Origin: Hyaloperonospora brassicae
Taxonomy: Eukaryota > Oomycota > Peronosporomycetes > Peronosporales > Peronosporaceae
Direction of reading: 5' to 3'
DNA: 64,000 bases
Assembly: GCA_947650285.1 (NCBI GenBank)
Contig: CANTFL010001468.1
Coordinates: 62,001-126,000, forward strand
Below, in pieces: positions 1 through 9,553 of the stretch (position 1 is its first letter; the number at the start of each line of letters is the position of its first letter). The notes below the pieces were generated by a model. It was not told where the DNA came from. It made no database searches and was given only the letters and a program-made list of their open reading frames with translations. The position numbers were made by a program, and so were the translations under genes.

Positions 1-1
1 T

Positions 2-97
2 GCTATCCCAGCGCAATCGATCATCGAGGATCTCGCCGCAAAAGGCGTTTTGCCGAAATGCTCCGTCGCGAAAGCAGAGCAGCCCCATAACGAGTAG
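2..97 (+). CDS. Secreted trypsin-like protease, 3' end only (copy 0)
   Basis: This is the last 31 codons and stop of the same gene seen complete at 8225-9553. The bases match the 3' ends of the other copies exactly. The start, signal peptide and catalytic residues lie outside the window to the left, so nothing can be said about whether this copy is intact. Confidence 0.85.
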   Translation, partial: AIPAQSIIEDLAAKGVLPKCSVAKAEQPHNE

Positions 98-1088
98 TTC
101 ATGCGCGTTTCAGAAACGTTAATGAGTAATTCATGCGTGTTTCCGAAACATTGTTGATGCACGAGCCAGAAACATACGTACATGTAGCTCGTGGAAGAGC
201 AGAAAGGATCGTCGTCAAGCCGGTAGACAAGACAACAAAGTATCGTTCGTATCGATGGTTCCTTCTGCCGCATTTGTCATTCAAACCTTACGTTGGCTTG
301 TCACCCCTTATTTCGTGCAAGCATTACACCTCCGCTCGAACAATGTCGTCGTGGTCCCGTCGAGGCTTCTAATGTAGTCCATCGGTCCAGTTCGTGACGG
401 TTGTCCTTGCAGCTCAGCATATCCCCGAATTCGCAACGTCGTGCCCCAGCACGTGCTATTAAGACCGTCATACACCGCATCGACCAGACTTGGTGAGGGT
501 CTCCTCGCGATGACTTTGTATTGCTTTACGAGAAGGTCGTAGAGCCTTCTTGCTTCCGGCAGTGATCCGTGTTCGTTTTGCTTAGCGCTTGTGCAATTAC
601 ATGGGCGATGCGGTTGTATCAAATACAGAAACGCTTTTCGATCGGAAAGCAGGCAAGTGGGGGGGGGCTCTTCATGGTTGTAGAGATGTCCTAAGATGTC
701 AAGCGGAGTGAGCCGTTTCAACGGCATCTCCTTCATCGAGATGCCAGGGTCTCACGAATGATATAGATGCCGTTGTGAATCGTGCGTCGCTCCAACATGA
801 TACGCGAGTCCCGCGAAGGTCCACTAGACACAAAGGTTGTATCGCCTTACACGTCCCCCGCACTCTCGCTAACAGTCTGATCTCTTGGTATTGGCCACGG
901 CAATCGGCACAGCCGATCGATGCTTTGTATGCATGTGAAGCAGCACAGCCAACAGCATGTGCAACACTCCAAATATATTGACAATCAGCTTCTTGCACAT
1001 CCCCCCTCCATTATTACTCAATAGTACTTCTACGGCTAAGCAAGACACCTAAGCTGCTCACGAGAATATTATCATCGAGCCATAAAAG
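98..1088. other. Spacer of the array unit, left part (before copia insertion)
   Basis: Non-coding spacer shared by all units. It starts with two diverged copies of a short GTAGTTCATGCG motif and carries a variable G-run near 660. Open frames of 60-142 codons occur on both strands but show no recognisable domain, and none is favoured over the others. The spacer is broken at 1088 by the copia element and resumes at 5892. Confidence 0.7.
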
Positions 1089-1342
1089 TGTTGATGTGTG
1101 CACTGTCAATGCACGGTCAACAAAGCCAACTGTGATTTGCTACGCACAAGTTACAAGACAGCGATGATACGACAGGGTGTAAACGGGTCACGTGCAGTCT
1201 GATGATTCTAGAACTACCTTGAGTGTATGTTCTAGAATCCATCAAGATCAGGGAAAGCTACAAGGTAGAAGAAGATAACACGACGAGTAAGTTCATAGGA
1301 AAACTAATTCAATACACTTTCCAATTTTCCTTCGACATAACA
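1089..1342 (+). repeat. 5' LTR of the copia element
   Basis: It begins TGTTGATG and ends CATAACA. It pairs with the 3' LTR, differing at three single bases. Near its middle is an inverted repeat (GATTCTAGAAC at 1204-1214, GTTCTAGAATC at 1229-1239) holding two TTCTAGAA dyads, the core of a heat-shock element. As the 5' LTR it should carry the promoter. Confidence 0.97.
1204..1239 (+). promoter_or_regulatory. Heat-shock-element-like dyads in the copia LTR
   Basis: Two TTCTAGAA sites (1206-1213 and 1230-1237) lie in an 11-bp-arm inverted repeat. TTCnnGAA is the known binding core of heat-shock factor. Each dyad has only two nGAAn units, so strong binding would need cooperation between them. The same pair is in the 3' LTR at 5755-5762 and 5779-5786. 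Function is inferred. Confidence 0.4.
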
Positions 1343-1354
1343 GGTTATGAGCCC
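1343..1354 (+). other. Primer-binding site of copia (half-tRNA type)
   Basis: GGTTATGAGCCC follows the LTR with no gap. Its complement GGGCTCATAACC is the anticodon stem-loop of eukaryotic initiator tRNA-Met. Priming from an internally cut tRNA-iMet is known for Drosophila copia, and this site has the same form. Confidence 0.7.
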
Positions 1355-1388
1355 AAAAGCTTAAGGAACTCTGCCAGAAGCCAGTACG

Positions 1389-4300
1389 ATGAAGAAACCC
1401 GATGACCTGCTTGGAACAGACAACTACTTCCATTGGGAATTCAATATGAAGATGACACTTGCGAGGAAGGGCCTGCTAGAGCACATCTTGGAAGTGAAGT
1501 TGGAGCAGGAGATGACGGAGGATTGGAAGGTCAAGGACATGAAGGCGTTTGCTATTATTGCTCAAGGGATCGAAGTAAAGCATCAGACGAAGATCCGACA
1601 TGCTCGCACTGCGAATGAAGTATGGGAAACACTACGCGACTACTACAACAAGACAAACCTTCAGAATCGAGTGGCACTGACACGTCGATTGCACGAATTT
1701 CGTATGGATGAGGGAGGCGACATGGTGAGCCACCTCGACCGCTTCGATGAACTTGTTTTGAGTATGGAGGCGGTGGGCGATACCATGGACGACGCACGCC
1801 AGATGACAGTTCTGCTGAGTAGCTTACCGGCAGAGTACGAGATGGTTGTGTCCATCATTGAGAATTCCATGGGTGTGACGATGGTGGATGTGAAAGAAAA
1901 GCTGTTGAAAGAACACAAGAAGAAGCAGCAGCAAGAGGTCTCCGAAGGAGCTTTCCGCGTTGGTCGTGGAGGCCATAAACAGGATCGTGGTCGTGGAATG
2001 CGCAAACAACGTGGTGCAGAAGAGAGCTGGAAGAAGAAACAGCCGTTTCGTGGGAAGTGTCACCGCTGTAACAAGATCGGACACAAGCAGTTTGAGTGCC
2101 GATCTGCCACCAAGAATGATGGAAATGAAATGGCATTCACGGCCACAAACGGATTAAAAAAAGGATGGTTGTTGGACAGCGGCGCCTCGTCACATATGAC
2201 CCCAGCCGAAGAAGATTTCTTTGAGTACGAGAAATTGAGAGAAGCCATTCAAGTTCGCGTTGCCGATGGTGCGGTCATGAATGCAATTGGACGAGGAAGC
2301 ATTCGATTTCGCTGTACGAATGGTACAGCAGTGACTGTGAATGAAGTATTGCACATTCCAACGCTGGACAGACGACTACTAGCGGTGCCCAAGATCGTCC
2401 AGCGTGGGTACAACGTTCGATTCGGTGAAAAATACTGCGGTATCTACAAGGATAATGTGTTGATGATTTCTGCGAAGCGCATAAGAAGCGTGTACACTCT
2501 TGATGTGGAGTATGAGCACGCGATGTTGGTAGAACATGAAGACGCTGGTAACAAGTGGGAGCTGTGGCATGCACGAATGGGTCACATTAGCCACAACAAG
2601 TTTAAAAGGACAAAGGAGGCTACGGAAAGACTACCGAATGTAGTACCTGACACGAACAAGAATTTGTGTGGAGGGTGTCTACAAGGGAAACTGTGTGTCG
2701 CGAGTTTTCCACAAGAGTCGAAGACAAAGACAACGCAGCCACTGCAGCTTATTCACTCTGACGTCATGGGCCCTATGAAGAACCCAACTCCTGGTGGGTC
2801 ACGATACGTATTGTCTCTCGTGGACGATTTTTCAAGATTAGTGACTGTATATTTTCTGAAGTCCAAGAGTGAAGTACTGTCGAAGTTCATTGAATTTCGG
2901 ACCGAGACGGAGCAGCAGTGTGGATTTCGTATTAAGGCCATACGTACTGACAATGGCGGTGAATACAAAAACAAGAGGTTTGCTTCGTACTGCAAGAAAC
3001 ACGGCATCATCCATCAGAAGACAGTACCCTACAGTCCTCAACAAAACGGTGTTGCTGAACGGATGAACCGTACGATTGTTGAGACGGCCAGAAGCATGAT
3101 GCATTACAAGCGGGTGGCAAAGAAGTGGTGGGCCGAAGCTGTGAATACGGCGGTGTATTTACTTAACAGAACCACGAACTGCAATCACGAGGAGAAGACT
3201 CCTTTTGAACTGCGCTTTAAGACGAAGCCCGAAATTTCTCACCTACGTGTATTTGGTTCACTTGGATACGCACATATCGATGACTCAAAGCGCACGAAAT
3301 TCGACGCGAAAGGGTTTCGCTGCATGCTGTTAGGATATGCAAGACACACCAAGGGTTACAGGGTGCTTGATCTGGAGACTGGTACGATCAAGATCAGTCG
3401 TTCGATCGCGTTAGATGAACGTGAAGTTAGTAACATTTACGAAGACAATCCGGTTGTACCACACCCGAAGATGATAATAATACGACAAGATGACGATGAT
3501 GGAGATCAACCAAGTAACTTGCAACAAGATGGTGATGAAGATGTTGAAATGGAAGAGCACGAAATTGTCGAAGATGTGGAGATGGAAGTACCGAGTTCTG
3601 ACAATGACATCAGTAACACCCCTTCGAGTGAGACAAGCAATCATTATCTTGCAAGAAATATGAACAACGAACAACATCAACACACTTCCCAAGTAATTCA
3701 ACAAGGACCTCGTCACCAAGAACTCGAATTACACAATCCGCACGACTCTGGAGCGATGGTGTTCCGTCCACAACTTAAGCGTCGTTCCGGTCGCGAGCAT
3801 CAGTATCGTGTTCTTACTAACGATGCCAGTGGGAGAAGTGAATCCGGACCACGAGGAGGTGTTGATGAAATGCTACCAATTGAGCAACCTGTTCAGCTCT
3901 TGTTGGAAGACAATAACACTAGTACCACAACAGAAAACAGCATTGTGCCATACAATGAAAACCATGAAGCCAGTGGGAGTGAAGATGACGAACCTCCTTC
4001 CAAGCGATCGCGAATAAACAGCGATGTGGCATTGATAGCAGAAGTTGCCATGATAGCTCGTGATTTACCTGGCTCTTATGCGGAGGCAGTGAATGGACCT
4101 GACAGATACCAATGGATTAAAGCTATTGAGAATGAATTTGCGGCTCATGAGCGTAACAAGACGTGGACACCAATTGTACGCAAGCCTGGAATGAAACCAA
4201 TTGGATCAAAGTGGGTATGGGCTAAAAAGAGTGATGGTCGATACAAAGCACGACTTGTGGCGCTCGGATTCCTGCAACAATATGGTATCAACTTTTTCGA

Positions 4301-5630
4301 GACGTACGCGGCTGTCGCCAGTATGAACTCCATCAGGATGCTATTGTCGATTTGCTGCGCAGCAGGATATGTGATCGACCAGCTTGATGTTGATACGGCC
4401 TACCTGAATGCCGACCTACAAGAAGAAGTATACTTGTTACCACCCAAAGGGATGAAAATTGGCAGCGAGTTTGTACTTAAATTGAATCGCGCGCTTTACG
4501 GACTTAAGCAGGCTGAAAATGCCTGGAATAAGACGATTCACAATGCATTACTGGAGATGGGATTTGTCGCGTGCGGTGCTGATCGATGCATATACAAGAT
4601 AAAGGATGGTGAAGGCTGGGCGTACGTGTGCTTATACGTTGATGATATGATTGTGGCTGCAAAAGAAGCAACCGCGGTACGCAAGATGAAAGAACAAATC
4701 TCTCAGCGGTTTCAAACCAAAGACCTTGGTCCAGTGAAGCACTTGCTTGGAATGGAAGTTATGTACGACCGAAAGAAGCGTGAGATGTTTATTTCGCAAC
4801 AAAGATACATCGAGGAGACTGCAGACATGTTTGGACAGACTCAAGCCCGACCAACTGGTAACCCATGTGATCAGAGCATGAAACTGTCCAGCGCAAACAG
4901 TCCAAAGTCCGATGTCGAAAGACAAGCCATGAGTCGTACACCGTACCGCCAATTGCTGGGACGACTGCTGTTTATAGTGACCACGACCAGACCAGACGCA
5001 GCATTTCCTGTGAGCCAACTTGGACGATTTGCAGAAAACCCTGGTTCACAACACTGGAAGGCACTGATCAAAGTGCTAAGATACCTCCGCTCGACGAGTG
5101 GTTTTGGATTACACTACAGTGTTGACAAACTACAGCAACAACTAACAGCGTATAGTGACGCCGATTGGGGAAACAGCTTGGACGACCGTCGATCGGTATC
5201 TGGTGTTTTGCTGGTGCTTAATGGAGGCCCTGTTATATTTAAGTCTAAGTACCAACGCACCGTTGCATTGAGTACTTCTGAGGCTGAATACATGGCACTA
5301 AGCATGTGCACTCAAGACATACTATGGGCAAGGATGTTAATGGCTGACCTCGGATTCGAGCAGAAGAATCCTACTGTCATCTACGAGGATAATCAAGGAG
5401 CCATTGCTCTCGCAACAAACCCAGGATACCATGCGCGGACTAAACACGTAGACATACGTCACCACTTTGTCCGAGAGAAAGTTCTGGCCGGTGATATAAA
5501 GGTGATCTACAAGGAGACGGAACATCAACTTGCCGACATACTAACGAAGGCACTCGGCACCAAGCGATTCCAGTACCTCCGTGCCGGAATGGACATCAAG
5601 GTACGTGATGGACCCGAGCATCAACAGTGA
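1389..5630 (+). CDS. Copia Gag-Pol polyprotein (Gag, protease, integrase, RT, RNase H)
   Basis: A single 1413-residue frame with the copia domain order. Gag ends with a CCHC zinc knuckle (C224, C227, H232, C237). The aspartic protease has the LLDSGAS motif with D263. Integrase has an HHCC zinc finger and the catalytic triad D458, D521, E557, with 35 residues between the last two as the family requires. A long acidic linker and a basic PSKRSR patch (possible nuclear signal) separate integrase from reverse transcriptase. RT has the YVDD box with D1085 and D1086. RNase H starts its core with SDADWG (D1257) and keeps the TSEAEY and EDNQGA motifs, ending with the copia-typical LADILTKALG. All catalytic residues are present and no stop interrupts the frame. 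The start at 1389 lies 46 bp after the LTR and gives a normal Gag N-terminus. The polyprotein should be cut by its own protease in virus-like particles. Confidence 0.96.
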   Translation: MKKPDDLLGTDNYFHWEFNMKMTLARKGLLEHILEVKLEQEMTEDWKVKDMKAFAIIAQGIEVKHQTKIRHARTANEVWETLRDYYNKTNLQNRVALTRRLHEFRMDEGGDMVSHLDRFDELVLSMEAVGDTMDDARQMTVLLSSLPAEYEMVVSIIENSMGVTMVDVKEKLLKEHKKKQQQEVSEGAFRVGRGGHKQDRGRGMRKQRGAEESWKKKQPFRGKCHRCNKIGHKQFECRSATKNDGNEMAFTATNGLKKGWLLDSGASSHMTPAEEDFFEYEKLREAIQVRVADGAVMNAIGRGSIRFRCTNGTAVTVNEVLHIPTLDRRLLAVPKIVQRGYNVRFGEKYCGIYKDNVLMISAKRIRSVYTLDVEYEHAMLVEHEDAGNKWELWHARMGHISHNKFKRTKEATERLPNVVPDTNKNLCGGCLQGKLCVASFPQESKTKTTQPLQLIHSDVMGPMKNPTPGGSRYVLSLVDDFSRLVTVYFLKSKSEVLSKFIEFRTETEQQCGFRIKAIRTDNGGEYKNKRFASYCKKHGIIHQKTVPYSPQQNGVAERMNRTIVETARSMMHYKRVAKKWWAEAVNTAVYLLNRTTNCNHEEKTPFELRFKTKPEISHLRVFGSLGYAHIDDSKRTKFDAKGFRCMLLGYARHTKGYRVLDLETGTIKISRSIALDEREVSNIYEDNPVVPHPKMIIIRQDDDDGDQPSNLQQDGDEDVEMEEHEIVEDVEMEVPSSDNDISNTPSSETSNHYLARNMNNEQHQHTSQVIQQGPRHQELELHNPHDSGAMVFRPQLKRRSGREHQYRVLTNDASGRSESGPRGGVDEMLPIEQPVQLLLEDNNTSTTTENSIVPYNENHEASGSEDDEPPSKRSRINSDVALIAEVAMIARDLPGSYAEAVNGPDRYQWIKAIENEFAAHERNKTWTPIVRKPGMKPIGSKWVWAKKSDGRYKARLVALGFLQQYGINFFETYAAVASMNSIRMLLSICCAAGYVIDQLDVDTAYLNADLQEEVYLLPPKGMKIGSEFVLKLNRALYGLKQAENAWNKTIHNALLEMGFVACGADRCIYKIKDGEGWAYVCLYVDDMIVAAKEATAVRKMKEQISQRFQTKDLGPVKHLLGMEVMYDRKKREMFISQQRYIEETADMFGQTQARPTGNPCDQSMKLSSANSPKSDVERQAMSRTPYRQLLGRLLFIVTTTRPDAAFPVSQLGRFAENPGSQHWKALIKVLRYLRSTSGFGLHYSVDKLQQQLTAYSDADWGNSLDDRRSVSGVLLVLNGGPVIFKSKYQRTVALSTSEAEYMALSMCTQDILWARMLMADLGFEQKNPTVIYEDNQGAIALATNPGYHARTKHVDIRHHFVREKVLAGDIKVIYKETEHQLADILTKALGTKRFQYLRAGMDIKVRDGPEHQQ

Positions 5631-5637
5631 GTGGGAG
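5631..5637 (+). other. Short polypurine tract of copia
   Basis: GTGGGAG lies directly before the 3' LTR, the expected place for the plus-strand primer. It is short and interrupted by one T, so the call rests mainly on position. Confidence 0.5.
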
Positions 5638-5891
5638 TGTTGATGGGTGCACTGTCAATGCACGGTCAACAAAGCCAACTGTGATTTGCTACGCACAAGT
5701 GACAAGACAGCGATGATACGACAGGGTGTAAACGGTTCACGTGCAGTCTGATGATTCTAGAACTACCTTGAGTGTATGTTCTAGAATCCATCAAGATCAG
5801 GGAAAGCTACAAGGTAGAAGAAGATAACACGACGAGTAAGTTCATAGGAAAACTAATTCAATACACTTTCCAATTTTCCTTCGACATAACA
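5638..5891 (+). repeat. 3' LTR of the copia element
   Basis: 254 bp, same ends as the 5' LTR, three mismatches (a T/G early, a T/G near 5703 and a G/T near 5737). The AAAAG target duplication follows directly. Confidence 0.97.
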
Positions 5892-8224
5892 AAAAGCTCC
5901 AAGCTTTGATGGTCCCCTCTCTGTGCCCGTCACCACACTTGCCTTATCATCCAATGGAAAGCTTGTCCACGGGATACGTACGCTTGCCAGCGCCAGCGCA
6001 GTAGCGGCTACACGGTCTGCACATGCGGTTGTCCTCAAGTCGGTTCGTGACCACGGACTTGTTAGCATCACGTACGACGAAAGAGAGTGAGACCAATAAA
6101 AGCATTCGTGGGCTACAGAGCATAGCACCCATGAAGCAGAGTTATATGCTTGTTGGTTGCTCCTGTTTGCTATGAGTCTCGTTCCACCTCGGTCTATCTT
6201 TGAAGTATGCCTTCAGCAGGCGCACATTATCGATACGACATCATCGAGCAACCCTTCAGCAGTTGCTTGAGTACGTTCGTGGCCGGGCGAATTCCACATC
6301 CAATATACATTATTAGAGCGATGCGTGAGATGCGTCTTGCGCTATTTCATTTGTGCGGGGTAGATGTGCTATGCATTTACGATGCTTCACGCCATCGTGC
6401 CCGAAGCTGTGTCACTCTTATTGTCCACGATGTCCAAATTTCGTTTCGCCCATCACATTGACGAGTACCAATTGAAGTAGTTCTTCAACCTTTGTCAAAC
6501 CTCCTTGGTGCGATAGAGTACACCCTAAACAAAATCGTGGACAGGGCAAGAAGTGCGTGCTAAACGACCAGCAGTCTTTCAGGCTGACCGCATCCAATGC
6601 CAGAGTATCTGTGCTGTAAATGTGTCAGGGTCGCACGGCTAGGCGCTACGCGTTCATCTTGGCGTCTGAGAAGCTTCAACCTTGGTAGAACAAGCGGTGT
6701 AACAGTAAAGACACACGAGCTTCTCTCATCAACATGGATCCTTCCGACAGTAGCAACATATCAAGTCGCGCGTTGCATGCATCGCAACACTATTGAACAC
6801 ACTCGTATATATCATCACCCAGGGTCGCCATCTAATGTATATGGCTAAACTCCAAGCTCCTGTCCGGTTTTCTTCGGGAGTGGCCAGCCGAAAGGCGTAG
6901 CCCAACAAATCATTTGTTGATGACTTCCATCTTTCGTCAGCTCGCAGAAAGGTGCCCCTACATCGGAAATAACGTGGCCATCGAGGACAATTCTTTCGGC
7001 ATGTGTGACAGATACTCCACTCGACCTGCCAGGTGTTTTGGTAGGACTAAAAGCACGGTTGGCACGGTGTGCGTAGTATCGTATTCCCTACGATGAATTC
7101 CCCTTTGATCCGTCAACTGTTCAGATGGACGCTCGTGTTCGCCGCAGAGCGGCAACGGGATCTAGTCACCGCAGTTCACTATCAGGCACCTCCGATAACT
7201 ACTCGCAAGACACGTAGCGATCGACCGCAACGGAGTCGCGTTACGACCCGCGCCCGTCTAGCTGCAGCCACGCGCCTTGTGGAGCTGCAAATCGTGCGAT
7301 GGCAACACCCGAGCCATGTCAAGTCGTCGTTGTGACGCTCCAACCGTGGAAAGGGTCAAGCATCTGGCGTTTATGTGACGTTGAGTGCCACGAAAGACCG
7401 TTCGACAGCGTGCACCTTACCAGGCTGACGAGGGTCAGCACTCTCAGCAACGAGGTTTCCACAAGATCATGAATTGTTCTTACGCAGCGACGCGATCGAT
7501 TTCGTCGTCGATACAACCCAGGAGACTTGTGTACTTTGACGAAGGAAGTTCCGTGCAATCAGGGTCGCTGACACCACATTTCAATCATCCATCCTTGATG
7601 CGGACTGCGGACGGCAGGGGTACCACAACGTGTCAGCGCTTTGTCAACGAAGCGGCCATCATACCGAGGTGGGACTGGTGGTCCATGTGGTTGAGCTGCA
7701 TCAGTCATGCACACCACTAGGTAGCGGAGGTAGTCGGCGGAGGCCGTCTGCGACTCGTCGGATCCATTCGTTGGCGCTGGACGTCCTGAATACCGCAACT
7801 TATGTGCGCTGAACAGATGCGTACCCACCCTTCTCCGGCTTATGAGACGACCAAATTGTGCGTCACATCGCGCTTCATTCACTAGCAGCTTCCATTACGC
7901 TTCCTTCCGTCACGACATGTCCATCAACTCCACTGTCTTGCAGACAAAGGTCAATCGTGAAGCGGTCCATCCGTATGTGCAGTCGCACACAATCTGGCAA
8001 CTTTCTTGACTGCTCGAGTCGAAACCATCCGTCGTAGAGCATTTGGAAGTGCAAGCACATCGTACCACCTCATTCTTGAAGACGACGAGCGTCTCTTTCG
8101 ATCACTTGTCGTGATACGAGAAACGTATACATGCGTCTATGACAGCAGGCATGATAAAGACAAGCAAGAACACAGCGTCACAACACTTTTTGACCTGTTT
8201 GCTCCAGACACCCATCGATACAAG
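5892..8224. other. Spacer of the array unit, right part (after copia insertion)
   Basis: It resumes the unit exactly where copia entered (AAAAGCTCC) and runs to the protease start. The last 219 bases read open in frame with the protease, but they show three amino-acid changes in 73 codons between units, have no signal peptide and are best read as 5' leader. Earlier parts have weak, stop-broken coding-like stretches that I cannot assign. No RNA gene was seen. Confidence 0.6.
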
Positions 8225-9553
8225 ATGCAGTGGCTTTTTCTGATTCTCCTGACCAGCCTTGCAACTATGGGCATTGTCGCGAAAGCAACAGGCCAAGAAG
8301 TGGAAATCCTAATCGGCGCGGGGTGCGCCTTCTCCAACCACTCGACATTGCCGAAAGCGACTGCAAGCGAGCCTTCCTATCGTCTACAACTTGACCCTGG
8401 GCTTGGGGAGGGCATCTACGTGCTGTATTTCGCGCACTTCAATCTTCCTGAATCCGATGTGCTCGTACTGAGAGCTTCCGAGGGTACAGAGACCAAACCA
8501 CTGGTGGCAGTGCTGTCGGGAAAGGACGCAACGGGTGCATTTTATTCGACCGCGATATCTGGAAACGGAGTCGTCCTAGAGCTTTTCAAGACTCCAGTGC
8601 CTGGTCAATCTCGCTCGACTTCGTGTCGAGGCTTCACTATTAGTCGGTTTCTTTTTACTCCCCAAGCACTCGTAGATGAGGCTCAACATTTGCAAGTAGC
8701 TGTCGAGGTGCCACTAACCAACCTCACCAACATGACCGACACCGATGACAACGATCATATCAACAATGAAAGTCTCTGTGGCGCGGATGAATCCGTTGAA
8801 GCTGCTTGTGCGCCGAGTGCTACCAACAGTGCTGAGGGAGAGATCATGCTGGCCAAGTCACGACCGGTGGCACGACTGTCGATAATCAAGGATAACGGCA
8901 TGGTAATCGCCTACTGCACGGGCTGGCTACTTGGTTGCGAGGGTCACTTGATCACGAATCAGCACTGCATCAGCAACAACCAAGATGCGCTCAATACGAA
9001 GGTCGAGTTTCTTGCTCAGTCGACGAGTTGCGGAGGCGGTGAAGCTTGTGACTCTCGTGGTGCATGTCCGGGACCCATCGGGGTGGCGTCTACAACGCTT
9101 GTGGCTGCGTCGGAAGAATTGGACTATGCGGTGGTTCGAATCGGTACCAACGACACTGTCACGAATTTGTCTGGATTGTATGAGAAGACGGGTGGATATC
9201 TACAGCTACGTGCATCGGGAGCAGTGCTGAAGGAAAGCATTTACATTCCCCAGCATCCTCTCGGCTATGGCAAACGCATTGCATGGCTATATAATGGTCA
9301 ACCGGGACGTGTAGAATCGCTCACGGTCACTGAATGCCGCGAAGGCGACGTGGGCTACTACATCGATACCCAAGAAGGAGCGTCAGGCTCACCGATCCTT
9401 GGTACGAGTGACCATACTGTCATCGCGATGCACCACTGCGGTGGCTGCTTGAATGGTGCTATCCCAGCGCAATCGATCATCGAGGATCTCGCCGCAAAAG
9501 GCGTTTTGCCGAAATGCTCCGTCGCGAAAGCAGAGCAGCCCCATAACGAGTAG
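8225..9553 (+). CDS. Secreted trypsin-like serine protease with CUB-like N-terminal region (copy 1)
   Basis: A 442-residue protein predicted to be secreted: residues 1-22 form a hydrophobic signal peptide (MQWLFLILLTSLATMG). Residues 30-160 have the hydrophobic pattern of a CUB-type beta sandwich. A Thr/Asn/Asp-rich linker with several N-glycosylation sites follows. The protease domain from about 215 carries the trypsin triad: H247 in ITNQHC, D300 in LDYAVV and S387 in GASGSP. Nearby Cys pairs (CTG..., MHHCGGC) suggest disulfides; the layout recalls lysyl/glutamyl endopeptidase relatives. The frame is open for 73 more codons upstream, but the 8225 ATG is preferred because it exposes the signal peptide and because the upstream part varies faster between copies. 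It differs from copy 2 at six residues (for example NHST/NYST and GEG/GKG). All catalytic residues are kept. Substrate is unknown. Confidence 0.88.
   Translation: MQWLFLILLTSLATMGIVAKATGQEVEILIGAGCAFSNHSTLPKATASEPSYRLQLDPGLGEGIYVLYFAHFNLPESDVLVLRASEGTETKPLVAVLSGKDATGAFYSTAISGNGVVLELFKTPVPGQSRSTSCRGFTISRFLFTPQALVDEAQHLQVAVEVPLTNLTNMTDTDDNDHINNESLCGADESVEAACAPSATNSAEGEIMLAKSRPVARLSIIKDNGMVIAYCTGWLLGCEGHLITNQHCISNNQDALNTKVEFLAQSTSCGGGEACDSRGACPGPIGVASTTLVAASEELDYAVVRIGTNDTVTNLSGLYEKTGGYLQLRASGAVLKESIYIPQHPLGYGKRIAWLYNGQPGRVESLTVTECREGDVGYYIDTQEGASGSPILGTSDHTVIAMHHCGGCLNGAIPAQSIIEDLAAKGVLPKCSVAKAEQPHNE

Larger units (their letters stand above)
1089..5891 (+). mobile_element. Ty1/copia LTR retrotransposon, structurally complete
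   Basis: A 4803-bp element with TG...CA ends, 254-bp direct LTRs, a primer-binding site, one long gag-pol frame and a short purine tract. It is flanked by the direct repeat AAAAG (1084-1088 and 5892-5896). The other array units carry a single AAAAG at this place, so the empty site is visible inside the same window. The LTRs differ at 3 of 254 positions, which points to a recent insertion. Because only one array unit carries it, insertion either followed the amplification of the unit or this copy was not amplified further. No frameshift or stop interrupts the coding frame, so it may be autonomous. Confidence 0.97.

Noticed and set aside
8006..8224. 73-codon N-terminal extension of the protease frame
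   Set aside because: It has no signal peptide, buries the good one at 8225, and carries three replacements in one copy; better read as 5' leader.
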